64,000 nucleotides of DNA from Thioclava sp. SK-1 (GCF_001705665.1 NZ_MDHA01000021.1:186001-250000); one strand, 5' to 3'. Counted from the first letter of the stretch, positions 18,178 to 27,153 are shown. Program-made: numbers and translations. The notes: generated by a model from the letters alone, not told the origin.

Positions 18178-19239
18178 ATGACCGATGATCTTCGCACATA
18201 TGTCCAGGGTCACGCCGGGCGGATCACCTTTGCCCGCCCCAAGGCGCTTAATGCGCTGAACCACCCAATGTGCCTAACGCTAGAGCGCGCGCTTGATGCC
18301 TGGCGTGATGATGCCGCCGTCGCGCTTATCGTCATCGATGCCCAAGGTGAGCGCGCCTTTTGCGCGGGCGGTGATATCGCCGCAGTCTATCACGCCGGCA
18401 TCACAGGCGATTTCACTACCGGGCAACAATTTTGGCGCGACGAATACCGAATGAATGCCAAGATCGCCGCCTATCCCAAACCGATCATCGCCTTTATGCA
18501 GGGCTTTGTGATGGGCGGCGGCGTGGGTGTAGGGGCGCATGCAAGCCACCGTATCATCGGCGCATCAACGCAGATGGCCATGCCTGAAAGCGGCATTGGG
18601 CTTATCCCCGATGTCGGCGGCACCTATCTTTTGGCCCATGCGCCGGGACATATAGGCGAATATCTTGGCGTCACCGGTGCGCGCATGACACCGGCTGACG
18701 CACTTTATGCAGGGTTTGCTGATCGCTATTTGCCAGAAGAAACATGGCCGCAGATTATACAGGCACTGTGCGACCACGGCGATCTGCGCGATATGCCCAG
18801 CGGCCAAACCCCACCAAATTCCAGCACCCTGGAGGCAATGCGCCCACAGATTGACGCGATATTCTCACGTCCCGATTTGGAGCAGATCCTAACTGCATTG
18901 CGCGCCGCCGACAGTGAATTTGGACATAAGACCTTAAGCGTTGTGGCGCGAAATGCCGCCCTCTCAATGCAGGCCGCGATACAGCTGATCCGGATAGCGC
19001 GGGCACAAAACGATATCTGTCAGGCGCTGTCGAATGAGTATCGCTTTACTTACCGGGCCTGCGAATTGGCCGAGTTCTTGGAGGGGGTGCGCGCCCAGAT
19101 CATCGATAAAGACCGCACACCGCATTGGCAAGACACACCCGACAGCCTGACTTCGCAGCGGGTTCAGGCGCTTTTGGCCCCGCTTCCAGCACAGGCGGGC
19201 ATTAATTTTGGTGCCCCCGCCCCAAACAGGGCCTTATGA
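18178..19239 (+). CDS. 3-hydroxyisobutyryl-CoA hydrolase / enoyl-CoA hydratase family
   Basis: 353 aa of the crotonase fold. Motifs include RPKALNALNHPM, the oxyanion segment FCAGGDIAAVYHAG (near residue 60), FMQGFVMGGGVGVGAHASHRI (near 105) and MPESGIGLIPDVGGTYLL. The C-terminal extension (about 230-350) is what separates HIBYL-CoA hydrolases from plain hydratases. The likely role is the hydrolysis step of valine breakdown. AGGAGG sits seven bases before ATG 18178; the longer frame from 18085 lacks this. No other valine-pathway gene is adjacent. Confidence 0.85.
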   Translation: MTDDLRTYVQGHAGRITFARPKALNALNHPMCLTLERALDAWRDDAAVALIVIDAQGERAFCAGGDIAAVYHAGITGDFTTGQQFWRDEYRMNAKIAAYPKPIIAFMQGFVMGGGVGVGAHASHRIIGASTQMAMPESGIGLIPDVGGTYLLAHAPGHIGEYLGVTGARMTPADALYAGFADRYLPEETWPQIIQALCDHGDLRDMPSGQTPPNSSTLEAMRPQIDAIFSRPDLEQILTALRAADSEFGHKTLSVVARNAALSMQAAIQLIRIARAQNDICQALSNEYRFTYRACELAEFLEGVRAQIIDKDRTPHWQDTPDSLTSQRVQALLAPLPAQAGINFGAPAPNRAL

Positions 19240-19419
19240 AAATACAGCCGCATAATGGCCGTATAAAGCAGTCTAATGGATGGGTGGCATATTTCCAAAG
19301 CGTGGATTTGAAATATGCTAACATACTATCACGAAAAGGTTTTTTATATAATTTCACGCAACCAAACCAAGGGGGAGCAGCGTTCTATCTGTATCTGAGC
19401 ATGACAAAGGATACAGACG

Positions 19420-19800
19420 ATGAAACGTTTAATGATGATGACTTCTGCCGCAATGATCGCCTTTTCCGGCGCGGCAATGGCAGGCCCTAATAACAGCCCC
19501 AACGCCTGCGCACCGGGGCAAAAATGTGATGCTCCCCATGCGCAAAAATCCGATCACGTCAAAGCACCGCAGGCGCAGCATTCACAAAAATCCGACCATA
19601 AAGCCGCACCGCAAAAGCAGGCCGCAAAGAAACATTCTGCGCCCGGGCACGCCCCCACATCTGCGCAGTTGAAACGCCTGCCCCCGCCCCCATCAGGGCG
19701 CGAATATCGTATCGTTGATGACCGCGTCGTAACGGTGAACAAAGACACGCTGGAAGTGGTTGCTGCCGTGGGCCTAGTCAGCGCATTGCTAAATAACTGA
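19420..19800 (+). CDS. Small exported RcnB-like protein 1
   Basis: 126 aa with a signal peptide (TSAAMIAFSGAAMAG). A Lys/His/Gln/Pro-rich middle contains near-repeats of AQKSDH and QKSDHKAA. The C-terminus (REYRIVDDRVVTVNKDTLEVVAAVG) aligns by eye with the ends of the next two genes. RcnB-type periplasmic proteins are known for nickel/cobalt homeostasis, and the His-rich middle is compatible with metal binding, but function is inference. A ribosome site AAGGA precedes ATG 19420. There are two short cysteine positions (NACAPGQKC) after the signal. No rcnA-like exporter is nearby. Confidence 0.75.
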   Translation: MKRLMMMTSAAMIAFSGAAMAGPNNSPNACAPGQKCDAPHAQKSDHVKAPQAQHSQKSDHKAAPQKQAAKKHSAPGHAPTSAQLKRLPPPPSGREYRIVDDRVVTVNKDTLEVVAAVGLVSALLNN

Positions 19801-19821
19801 AGTGGCGCAACGGCCTTGTCA

Positions 19822-19847
19822 GGTCAGAGGGCACAGACCCTCTGACC
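19822..19847. repeat. Perfect 10-bp hairpin between RcnB-like genes 1 and 2
   Basis: GGTCAGAGGG (19822-19831) and CCCTCTGACC (19838-19847) enclose CACAGA. No T-run follows directly. Its architecture, with a flanking short palindrome AGCGCCAGCGCT, resembles the dispersed intergenic element seen elsewhere, but the loop is different, so membership is doubtful. It could attenuate transcription between the two genes. Confidence 0.55.
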
Positions 19848-19977
19848 GGCCCGAGCGCCAGCGCTAAGCTGCTGCTTATCGGCCCCTTTCCGCCCAACCC
19901 AAACTGCACAACACGCATGTGATTGGAACTGTTTTGCCTGTCACTGCATTGCACTTGTAACATTAGGAGGATGTTCC

Positions 19978-20385
19978 ATGAGCACATCAAAAATTAAGCT
20001 GACCCTTCTTGCAACCGCCACTGCGCTTGCCTGTGGCCTAAGTGCCGGCGTCGCAAGCGCTGATCCACGCGGCTGCCCCCCCGGACATCAACAAGGGCAT
20101 GGGGTATGCGGCCCTCCCGGACAGGTCAAGAAACACGACGCGCGTGACTTTCACCGTTACGATAAACATGACCGCCGCGCAGATGGGGGCGGCAGACATC
20201 GTGACGACAGGTTTCGGGTGGGCGACCGGATGACCTCGGACTATATTGTCATCAAAGACCCGCGCCGCTATGGACTTGATCCGCACTACGAATATCGCCG
20301 TCACGGCGACCAGATTTACCGTGTGGACCGTGACTCGCAGCAAATCCTTGCCCTGATCGGTGCCGTGACCGCCCTTATGAACTGA
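19978..20385 (+). CDS. Small exported RcnB-like protein 2
   Basis: 135 aa with signal peptide (LATATALACGLSAGVASA). A CPPGHQQGHGVCGPPG segment with two cysteines follows, then a charged His/Arg/Asp stretch (HRYDKHDRRADGGGRHRDDR). The RcnB-type C-terminus has VGDRMTSDYIVIKDPRRYGL, YEYRRHGDQIYRVD and QQILALIGAV. This is the clearest RcnB-like member of the three. AGGAGG lies seven bases before ATG 19978. It ends 17 bases before the third member, so those two are probably one transcript. Predicted periplasmic; metal or stress role is inferred from family only. Confidence 0.82.
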   Translation: MSTSKIKLTLLATATALACGLSAGVASADPRGCPPGHQQGHGVCGPPGQVKKHDARDFHRYDKHDRRADGGGRHRDDRFRVGDRMTSDYIVIKDPRRYGLDPHYEYRRHGDQIYRVDRDSQQILALIGAVTALMN

Positions 20386-20402
20386 CTCTGACAGGATAGC
20401 CA

Positions 20403-20852
20403 ATGCAACAGCCCCGATCCAACATTCTTCACCCAATTCTGTTGTCGGTGGGGGTCGTGGGATTTGGGCTTCTTGCACCTATGGCCAGTCAGGCGCAGAC
20501 GGTTTTACGCGGAGGCGCCGCAATGCAAAGCCAAAAAATTGAGAGCGAGATCACCGCCGACACAGGCCTGCAAGAGTGCCGCGACTTGCGCTCGGGCGAT
20601 CGATTTTGCCGCACTGTTTCGCCCAGCGGCCAAACCGGTCGCTGGGTCTTGTCCAACAAGGCCACGCCCGATTATGCAGTTGGAGATGCCTATCCGGTCT
20701 ATCAACAATCCATGTTGATGGATTTACGCCGCTATGATCTTCCCGATGTCGACGGCAACTGGCGCTATTATATGACCGATAACATCGTCTACAAGGTCGC
20801 CGCCGACACCAACAAGGTGATCGAAGTGGTGGGCTATCGCTCTGGCCGTTGA
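20403..20852 (+). CDS. Small exported RcnB-like protein 3
   Basis: 149 aa with a signal peptide ending near ASQAQ. The mature part has a Cys pair (ECRDLRSGDRFCRTV) and a C-terminal half parallel to gene 2: YAVGDAYPVY, DLRRYDLPDVDGNWRYYMTDNIVYKVAADTNKVIEVVG. The order 'x-D-x-RRYxLP...Y...D.IYKV..D...VIE' fits the RcnB pattern. It lacks the His-rich region of its neighbours. The AGGA site precedes ATG 20403. It converges with uvrA, which ends 86 bases downstream; no strong terminator is visible in that gap. Confidence 0.75.
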   Translation: MQQPRSNILHPILLSVGVVGFGLLAPMASQAQTVLRGGAAMQSQKIESEITADTGLQECRDLRSGDRFCRTVSPSGQTGRWVLSNKATPDYAVGDAYPVYQQSMLMDLRRYDLPDVDGNWRYYMTDNIVYKVAADTNKVIEVVGYRSGR

Positions 20853-20938
20853 CCGAGCGCAGCGCCCCCCCGGTTCATTGGCTGCGCGCATCTGATATTA
20901 ACACCTGATACATCCTCCGGCCCTAAGGCCGAAGTCGT

Positions 20939-23794
20939 TCACTGCGCCGCAGCTTTGCTTTCCAACATTGGTGCCAAATAGCGCCCGGTATGGCTGCGCG
21001 GCTCTTTGGCCACCTCTTCCGGGGTGCCAACGGCCACCACCTCTCCGCCGCCATCACCGCCTTCTGGACCAATATCAATGATCCAGTCCGCAGTTTTGAT
21101 CACATCCAGATTATGTTCGATCACCACGACGGTATTGCCCTGCTCTACCAACTCGTGCAGGACTTCCAACAGCTTGCGCACATCTTCAAAATGCAGGCCC
21201 GTCGTAGGTTCATCCAGGATATACAGCGTGCGCCCGGTCGACCGTCGCGACAATTCTTTCGACAGCTTGACCCTTTGTGCCTCGCCGCCTGACAATGTTG
21301 TCGCTTGCTGACCCACTTTGATATAGCCAAGGCCGACTTCAACCAGCGCGTCCATTTTCTCCCGGATGGAGGGGACGGCTTTAAAAAAGCTTTGCGCATC
21401 TTCAACAGTCATATCCAGAACATCTGCGATGGACTGACCTTTGAATTGCACTTCCAGCGTTTCACGGTTATAGCGTTTGCCCTTGCAGGTCTCACATTCC
21501 ACATAGACATCGGGCAGGAAGTGCATCTCAATTTTGATGACACCGTCGCCTTGGCAGGCCTCGCAGCGGCCCCCTTTCACGTTGAATGAGAACCGGCCCG
21601 GCTTATAGCCGCGTGCCTTGGATTCTGGCAGGCCCGCAAACCAATCACGGATTGGCGTGAAGGCGCCGGTATAGGTCGCAGGGTTTGATCGTGGCGTTCG
21701 CCCAATGGCGCGTTGGTCAATATCAATGACCTTGTCCAGATGTTCCAACCCCTTGATCGTTTCACAAGGGGCCGGAGTTTGACGTGCACCGTTCAACCGC
21801 ATCGAAGCGGTTTTGAACAATGTTTCAATCGTCAGCGTGGATTTCCCCCCGCCCGAGACACCTGTGACACAGACAAATTTGCCCAGCGGGAATTCGGCCG
21901 TTACATCCTTCAGGTTATTGCCCGAGGCTTTGACAACCTTCACTTTTTTCTTATTTCCCTTACGCCGCGTCGCAGGCACCGGAATTTCACGCAGGCCCGA
22001 CAGATATTGTCCGGTGATACTGTTGGGATCCGCCGCAATCTGTTCGGGCGTGCCATGCGCGATCACCTGACCGCCATGAACACCGGCACCCGGACCAATA
22101 TCAAAAACATAATCCGCATGCCGGATCGCGTCTTCATCATGTTCCACCACGATGACCGAATTGCCCTGATCACGCAGGTTTTTCAATGTGGTCAACAGCC
22201 GGTCATTGTCACGCTGATGCAACCCGATAGAGGGTTCATCAAGCACATACAAAACGCCGGTCAAGCCGGACCCGATCTGGCTGGCCAGGCGGATACGTTG
22301 GCTTTCGCCGCCCGATAACGTGCCTGCGGCCCGCGACAAAGTTAGATAATCCAGGCCGACATTGACCAAAAATCCAAGCCGTTCGCGGATTTCTTTCAAA
22401 ATCGCTTTGGCGATTTCATTTTTTTGGTGGCTCAGCTGTTCTGGCACATCACCGATCCAAGCATGGGCTTCCTTGATCGACATCTCAACCACCTGCCCCA
22501 CATGCAGCCCGGCGATTTTCACCGCCAGCGCCTCTGGCTTCAGGCGATATCCACCGCAGGACCCGCAGGGGCGGTTATTCTGATACCGTTCCATTTCCTC
22601 GCGCGACCATGCGCTTTCGGTTTCACGGAACCGGCGTTCCAGATTGGGTACCACGCCTTCAAAGCTGCGTTCAACTGAATAGACCCGCCCACCCTCATCA
22701 AAGCGGAAGGCAATTTCCTCATCACCAGAACCGCGCAAAAACAGCTCTTGGATCTTTTTCGGTAGGTCTTTCCACGCGGTTTTCTTGTCGAAATCATAAT
22801 GTTTCGCCAAGGCTTCAATGGTTTGGGTGATATAGGGGCTTTTGGTGCGCGCCCAAGGTGCAATGGCACCCGCCGCCACCGACAGGGTTTGATCCGGCAC
22901 CACCAGACGGTCATCGAAAAACAGCTCTACCCCTAGACCATCACAGACCGGGCAGGCCCCAAAAGGCGCGTTGAACGAAAACAACCGAGGTTCAATTTCA
23001 GAAATAGTGAAACCACTGACAGGGCACGCAAATTTTTCAGAAAATGTGAACCGCTCTCCCTCACCTTCGCGCGGAGCTGTTTCCAAAATCGCAATCCCAT
23101 CAGCCAGATCCAGTGCTGTACGGAAACTGTCGGCCAGACGGGTCTCCATCCCTTCGCGCACGACGATCCGATCCACGACCACATCAATATTATGGCGGAA
23201 TTTCTTATCCAGAACGGGTGGCTCTTCCAGATCATGGAAAGTGCCATTGACCTTCACACGCTGAAAGCCCTGCTTGCGCAGCTCAATGAATTCTTTCTTA
23301 TATTCGCCCTTACGGTCCCGCACGATGGGCGCCAGAAGATAGCCGCGCGTGCCTTCCTCCATTGCCATGGTGCGGTCAACCATATCCTGAACCTGCTGCG
23401 CTTCAATCGGCTCGCCTGTCGCGGGGCTGTAGGGCGTGCCGGCGCGGGCATATAACAGCCGCATGTAGTCATAGATTTCAGTCACTGTCCCAACGGTTGA
23501 CCGTGGGTTCTTTGATGTCGTCTTCTGCTCGATCGAAATCGCCGGGCTTAGCCCGCTGATATGATCAACATCAGGCTTGCCCATCATATCAAGAAATTGG
23601 CGCGCATAGGCCGACAGGCTTTCGACATAACGCCGCTGCCCTTCGGCATAGATCGTATCAAACGCTAATGAGGATTTTCCCGACCCCGAAAGGCCGGTGA
23701 TCACCACGAACTGATCGCGCGGAATATCCATATCCACGTTTTTCAGATTGTGTTCGCGCGCACCACGCACCTCAATGGTTTTCAGCTCGGCCAT
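20939..23794 (-). CDS. uvrA: Excinuclease ABC subunit A
   Basis: DNA-damage sensor of nucleotide excision repair. About 951 aa from [17 protein letters not shown]. Two ABC ATPase modules are visible: Walker [13 protein letters not shown] near residue 32 and [10 protein letters not shown] near 645. Signature motifs are [14 protein letters not shown] and [15 protein letters not shown]. Zinc-binding CxxC pairs are CPVCDG, CGSCGG, CEACQG and CETCKG. The frame extends upstream to 24001, but the extension does not look like UvrA and would run over the LexA box. ATG 23794 is therefore preferred. UvrB and UvrC genes are not in the window. Confidence 0.97.
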   Translation of the reverse strand: MAELKTIEVRGAREHNLKNVDMDIPRDQFVVITGLSGSGKSSLAFDTIYAEGQRRYVESLSAYARQFLDMMGKPDVDHISGLSPAISIEQKTTSKNPRSTVGTVTEIYDYMRLLYARAGTPYSPATGEPIEAQQVQDMVDRTMAMEEGTRGYLLAPIVRDRKGEYKKEFIELRKQGFQRVKVNGTFHDLEEPPVLDKKFRHNIDVVVDRIVVREGMETRLADSFRTALDLADGIAILETAPREGEGERFTFSEKFACPVSGFTISEIEPRLFSFNAPFGACPVCDGLGVELFFDDRLVVPDQTLSVAAGAIAPWARTKSPYITQTIEALAKHYDFDKKTAWKDLPKKIQELFLRGSGDEEIAFRFDEGGRVYSVERSFEGVVPNLERRFRETESAWSREEMERYQNNRPCGSCGGYRLKPEALAVKIAGLHVGQVVEMSIKEAHAWIGDVPEQLSHQKNEIAKAILKEIRERLGFLVNVGLDYLTLSRAAGTLSGGESQRIRLASQIGSGLTGVLYVLDEPSIGLHQRDNDRLLTTLKNLRDQGNSVIVVEHDEDAIRHADYVFDIGPGAGVHGGQVIAHGTPEQIAADPNSITGQYLSGLREIPVPATRRKGNKKKVKVVKASGNNLKDVTAEFPLGKFVCVTGVSGGGKSTLTIETLFKTASMRLNGARQTPAPCETIKGLEHLDKVIDIDQRAIGRTPRSNPATYTGAFTPIRDWFAGLPESKARGYKPGRFSFNVKGGRCEACQGDGVIKIEMHFLPDVYVECETCKGKRYNRETLEVQFKGQSIADVLDMTVEDAQSFFKAVPSIREKMDALVEVGLGYIKVGQQATTLSGGEAQRVKLSKELSRRSTGRTLYILDEPTTGLHFEDVRKLLEVLHELVEQGNTVVVIEHNLDVIKTADWIIDIGPEGGDGGGEVVAVGTPEEVAKEPRSHTGRYLAPMLESKAAAQ

Positions 23795-23860
23795 GCTATA
23801 CCCCTTCGGAACCTGATCCCTAGATAGGGTGTCACCGCGCCATCGCCAATGGAAAAGTGC

Positions 23861-23875
23861 GAACAAACTGTGAAC
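23861..23875 (-). promoter_or_regulatory. LexA (SOS) box upstream of uvrA
   Basis: On the + strand the bases read GAAC-AAACTGT-GAAC, i.e. GTTC-N7-GTTC on the uvrA strand. This is exactly the direct-repeat LexA site described for alphaproteobacteria such as Rhodobacter. It lies 67-81 bases before the chosen uvrA start, a normal operator distance, and inside the divergent uvrA/rhodanese spacer. Damage induction of uvrA is therefore likely. The rhodanese gene could also be affected. Confidence 0.85.
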
Positions 23876-24014
23876 TTCTGCGCATTCGTTCAAATGCATG
23901 GCATTTTGGAAAAAATCACAGTCGCGCCACCATGAATGCGATCGCTTGCATCGCCGGGCAAAGGGGCTCACATCTAGGGCAGAGCCTGCAGCCCTTCGCA
24001 TAACGGATCGTCAT

Positions 24015-24371
24015 ATGTCTTCAAACACCCCGAACACACCGCATCCTTTGACTGCTGCCGAGGCCATCGAAATGGCTGCAAGCGGACAATTGCAATTGAT
24101 AGATGTCAGAGAGCTGGCAGAGCTGACCGCTTCTGGAAAAGCCCAAGGTGCGCTGCATATTCCCCTGGCACAGGTTGCGGCGAAAACCGCGCCCGACAGC
24201 CCAGAGAAATTATCACAGCTGTCGACCCAAACACCCGTGGCCATTTACTGCGCAATGGGGGGGCGGGCCCGAAAGGCTGCCGAGGTGATGACACAGCTTG
24301 GCTACGCCAAAGTCTATAATATCGGCGGGTTCTCGGATTGGCAGCAGGCCGGTGGACCGGTGTCTGCGTAA
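24015..24371 (+). CDS. Single-domain rhodanese
   Basis: 118 aa containing one rhodanese fold: LIDVRELAELTASGKAQGALHIPL (about residues 30-55) and the active-site loop YCAMGGRARKAA with catalytic cysteine near residue 84, ending YNIGGFSDWQQAGGPV. It probably transfers sulfane sulfur or acts as a small cytoplasmic sulfur carrier; the acceptor is unknown. ATG 24015 is chosen because the upstream frame to 23898 runs into the uvrA control region. No signal peptide. Convergent with the Old Yellow Enzyme gene, with repeat copy D between them. Confidence 0.9.
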   Translation: MSSNTPNTPHPLTAAEAIEMAASGQLQLIDVRELAELTASGKAQGALHIPLAQVAAKTAPDSPEKLSQLSTQTPVAIYCAMGGRARKAAEVMTQLGYAKVYNIGGFSDWQQAGGPVSA

Positions 24372-24479
24372 CACAGCAGGCCGCAGCGGCGCCTTGCGTT
24401 GCGCAGGCCTCTGTCTGGCCTGAAGGCTGGCGCCGATAACACCGGCACTATGTGGCGCAACAACAGTCAACCGCATTTT

Positions 24480-24537
24480 GGAAGGGGCCAACGGCCCCTG
24501 ACCGCGCCGCTGCGGGTTCGATGCCCGCAGCGGCGCG
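24480..24537 (+). repeat. Dispersed palindromic intergenic element, copy D (no tail)
   Basis: The short hairpin GGGGCCAACGGCCCC is followed by TGACCG and a perfect 14-bp stem (24503-24516 with 24524-24537) with loop TTCGATG. The order and loop match copy A, but the stem sequence is entirely different and the GGATATTT...GATGAAA tail is absent. It lies between the converging rhodanese and Old Yellow Enzyme genes and could terminate both. Confidence 0.8.
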
Positions 24538-24556
24538 ATTTGGGTTTACGCTGCGC

Positions 24557-25684
24557 TTAGTCCAGCGCGCCCAGGTCTTTGGCGTCAAACCCGTGCAGCT
24601 GATCCGCCTCACCGGCTTTTACCTTTGCCGCCCAATGCGCATCGGAAATCAACGCCCGGCCAACCGCGATCAGGTCGAATTCATCGCGCGCCATCCGGTC
24701 GGTCAACTTATCAAGCGATGTCGCCTTCGACCCTTCTCCGGCAAACGCACCAAAGAACTCCCCCGACAAACCAACCGACCCGACAGAGATCGTCGGCACA
24801 CCGGTGATTTTCTTCGCCCAACCGGCAAAGTTCAAACCGTCTTCGCCATCGATTTCCGGGAATTCCGCTTCCCAGAACCGGCGCTGCGAGCAGTGCAAGA
24901 TGTCCACGCCTGCATCCACCAACGGCTGCAGCCAATCCTCCATCTCGGCGGGGCTATGGGCCAATCGCACCGAATAATCTTGCTGTTTCCATTGGCTGAC
25001 ACGCAAAATAATCGGGAAGTCAGGGCCCACGGCTTCGCGCACAGCTTTTACAACAGCTACAGCAAAGCGTGATCGCTCTGCGATGGTTTTCCCACCCCAG
25101 TGATCGTCACGCAGATTGGTCCCTTCCCAGAAGAACTGATCGATCAGATAGCCATGCGCACCATGAAGTTCGGCCACGTCAAAGCCCAGATCCTTGGCCG
25201 CTTTGGCTGCTTTGGCATAGCCTGCGATTGCCGCCTGAATATCCTCTTCTGTCATGGTCTCACCGCGCGGATCACCCGGACCGATCAGGCCAGAGGGGCT
25301 TTCCACCGGAGCCTCAGGCTCCCACTCGCCCGAACGGGTCGAGCCAGTATGCCAGATCTGCGGGCCCATTTTGCCGCCTGCGCCATGCACCGCGTCAATC
25401 ACACGTTTCCAGCCTGACAGGGCCTCGTCACCGTGGAAAAACGGGATACCTGCCATGTTGCGTGATGCGGGGCGGTCGATCACTGTGCCCTCTGAGAGGA
25501 TCAGGCCGACATCGCCTTCGGCGCGGTGCTGGTAATAGCTGGCGTTGGCCGGCCCGGGGATCCCCTGCGGCGCCATAGAGCGTGTCATCGGCGCCATGAC
25601 AATCCGGTTTTTCAGCGTCAGGCCCTTATAGGTAAAGGGACGAAAAAGCGTTTCTGTTTTGGAGGTCGGTCCATCAAGAGACAT
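24557..25684 (-). CDS. NADH:flavin oxidoreductase (Old Yellow Enzyme family)
   Basis: 375 aa FMN-binding TIM-barrel reductase of activated alkenes or nitro compounds. Motifs: LKNRIVMAPMTRSMA (residues 23-37), QIWHTGS (near 112), the substrate-binding HGAHGYLIDQFFWEGTNLRDDHWGG (near 178), and the phosphate-binding IAVGRALISD at the end. The family's usual HxxN/HxxH active-site pair appears as HGAH. AAGGAA lies upstream of ATG 25684. The gene is divergent from an HxlR regulator, a common pairing in which the regulator responds to electrophiles and represses the reductase. Confidence 0.92.
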   Translation of the reverse strand: MSLDGPTSKTETLFRPFTYKGLTLKNRIVMAPMTRSMAPQGIPGPANASYYQHRAEGDVGLILSEGTVIDRPASRNMAGIPFFHGDEALSGWKRVIDAVHGAGGKMGPQIWHTGSTRSGEWEPEAPVESPSGLIGPGDPRGETMTEEDIQAAIAGYAKAAKAAKDLGFDVAELHGAHGYLIDQFFWEGTNLRDDHWGGKTIAERSRFAVAVVKAVREAVGPDFPIILRVSQWKQQDYSVRLAHSPAEMEDWLQPLVDAGVDILHCSQRRFWEAEFPEIDGEDGLNFAGWAKKITGVPTISVGSVGLSGEFFGAFAGEGSKATSLDKLTDRMARDEFDLIAVGRALISDAHWAAKVKAGEADQLHGFDAKDLGALD

Positions 25685-25727
25685 CGGGGAGGTTCCTTTT
25701 TGCTAGGCTTATCTTCAGACTTGGCCC

Positions 25728-25770
25728 TATAGGTATATTTGTGATACCTAGTGTCAATAAGGCACCTATA
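25728..25770. promoter_or_regulatory. Candidate HxlR operator (nested inverted repeats)
   Basis: TAGGTAT (25730-25736) is mirrored by ATACCTA (25744-25750), with 7-bp arms and a 7-base gap. The overlapping TATAGGT (25728-25734) also pairs with ACCTATA (25764-25770). Three half-sites of the same motif in the 115-base divergent spacer are what a dimeric winged-helix repressor would need to control both genes. Inference from position and symmetry. Confidence 0.65.
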
Positions 25771-25799
25771 TTGCACTACGTCACCTGAAGGTAACCCGC

Positions 25800-26228
25800 A
25801 TGAATGATCACGTTGACACTTTCGTCGCTGCGCCAGAGGCGACCGCTGATACATCAGCGCCGAATGTTTGTTCTGTTGCAAATTTCTCGGTCGCCTGCCC
25901 CTGTCGGGAATTGTTCGATCAGATCGCAGATAAATGGTCGATGATGATATTGACTGTTTTGGACAGCGGCCCAACACGTTTCAATGCGCTGAAACGCTGC
26001 CTTGAAGGGGTGAGCCAGAAATCATTGACTCAGGCCTTGCGGAAATTGGAACGAAATGGGGTGATCATTCGCACGGTGCTGCCGGCAACGCCTGTGGCGG
26101 TTGAATATCAATTAAGCCCGCTTGGCAAAACACTGCTGCCACCGTTTCGTGCGTTATATGGCTGGACAAAGGATAATTATGCCGCTGTATCGCAGGCCCG
26201 AACGGAATATGATGCCCGCAGCGGTTGA
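25800..26228 (+). CDS. HxlR-family transcriptional regulator
   Basis: 142 aa winged-helix regulator. The HxlR signature begins CPCRELFDQIADKWSMMILTVL (about residues 37-58), followed by FNALKRCLEGVSQKSLTQALRKLERNGVI and EYQLSPLGKTL. Two cysteines at the start of the domain (CPC) resemble the redox/electrophile-sensing cysteine of QorR/YodB-type members. It probably represses the divergent Old Yellow Enzyme gene and itself. The last codons (DARSG) are encoded by 14 bases identical to part of repeat copy D, so the C-terminus may have been shaped by a repeat. Confidence 0.92.
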   Translation: MNDHVDTFVAAPEATADTSAPNVCSVANFSVACPCRELFDQIADKWSMMILTVLDSGPTRFNALKRCLEGVSQKSLTQALRKLERNGVIIRTVLPATPVAVEYQLSPLGKTLLPPFRALYGWTKDNYAAVSQARTEYDARSG

Positions 26229-26288
26229 GCCCTATAGGCATCTTCGACACGGTTTTCGCGATGTCATGCCACGCCTGCAGCGGGCTTT

Positions 26289-26310
26289 GGATATTTTTGG
26301 CAAGATGAAA
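26289..26310 (+). repeat. Tail fragment of the dispersed element, copy E
   Basis: GGATATTTTTGGCAAGATGAAA matches the conserved tail of copies A, B and C. The upstream sequence keeps only traces of a stem (GCCCGC near 26215 versus GCGGGC near 26280). It lies just downstream of hxlR. Confidence 0.7.
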
Positions 26311-26337
26311 GGGCCGCCGTTGGGCATTGACGGCCCT
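26310..26337. terminator. Terminator hairpin between hxlR and the alpha/beta hydrolase gene
   Basis: AGGGCCG (26310-26316) pairs with CGGCCCT (26331-26337) around a 14-base loop that can itself pair partly (CCG...TGG). It lies between converging genes. There is no long T-run. Confidence 0.5.
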
Positions 26338-26346
26338 GTTGAGGCG

Positions 26347-27153
26347 TTAACTGCGGTCGATATTCATTGCAATTAAATCGCTAACCACCTGCGCGTGGGT
26401 GATAGGCACCATATGGCCCGCGTTGGGAACGCATGCGGTGCCCACGTCTTGGAAACGCGGTGCAAGCGATTGACAAACCTGTGCAACCGATGCGGGGCTT
26501 TTATCGCCATGGATCAACAATACCGGGGCGTCAATACTTTCCAGCCCATCAGGGCGCAGGATATCGCCGGGGTCTTCGAGGTTGCTGCGTGAGGCGGAGG
26601 CAATGATCGGCAACTGAGCGCAGCGACGGGCACGTTGATCAGGTGTGAGGGCCTCCCACATCCCGGCGGCCCCCCAAATGTCGATGAACCCTTTTACGGC
26701 GTTGTCGTCTTGCCCTGATGCGATCAGTGTTTCCAATTGCGTTTGATCGGCCTGCAAGCGGGCGTAGTCTGCGGTGCCTTCGATCGCCTTGAACAAGATC
26801 GGTTCGATCAGCGTGAGGGAGCGCACCGCATCAGGCGCTGCAACCGCAATACGCAAGGCGGCCGCTGTGCCGAAACTATGGCCGATAATATCGACAGGCC
26901 TGCGGATGAAGCTGGCGGCGATTTGGGTGGCGTGTTTTTGATAGTCCCCGGCATGGATATCGCGGTCCCAATCGCCGCTTTGACCATGTCCTGGAAGATC
27001 GAAGACGGTGGTGGTCAGCTGATCTTCCAGCGGGCTGAGGACAGACCGCCACATCCGGCTGTTACCCATAGCGCAATGGATGGCCAGGGCTGGGCGTGGT
27101 CCCGTGCCCAAGGTCTGTGCGTGAATTTTCGTGCCAAGGATCACCGATGTCAT
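26347..27153 (-). CDS. Alpha/beta hydrolase
   Basis: 268 aa. An N-terminal PALAIHCAMGNSRMW region supplies the oxyanion loop. The nucleophile elbow is IGHSFGTAAAL (Ser near residue 92). The acid is probably in LLIHGDKSPAS, and the catalytic His in PNAGHMVPIT near the C-terminus. There is no signal peptide, so it is cytosolic. The start overlaps the stop of the HCCA isomerase-like gene by 4 bases, indicating translational coupling. Together they suggest breakdown of an aromatic or cyclic compound, but the substrate cannot be told from sequence. Confidence 0.88.
   Translation of the reverse strand: MTSVILGTKIHAQTLGTGPRPALAIHCAMGNSRMWRSVLSPLEDQLTTTVFDLPGHGQSGDWDRDIHAGDYQKHATQIAASFIRRPVDIIGHSFGTAAALRIAVAAPDAVRSLTLIEPILFKAIEGTADYARLQADQTQLETLIASGQDDNAVKGFIDIWGAAGMWEALTPDQRARRCAQLPIIASASRSNLEDPGDILRPDGLESIDAPVLLIHGDKSPASVAQVCQSLAPRFQDVGTACVPNAGHMVPITHAQVVSDLIAMNIDRS

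Noticed and set aside
20939-24001. Longer uvrA reading frame starting at 24001
   Set aside because: The extra 69 residues do not resemble UvrA and the frame would place the LexA operator inside the gene; ATG 23794 gives the family's normal start.
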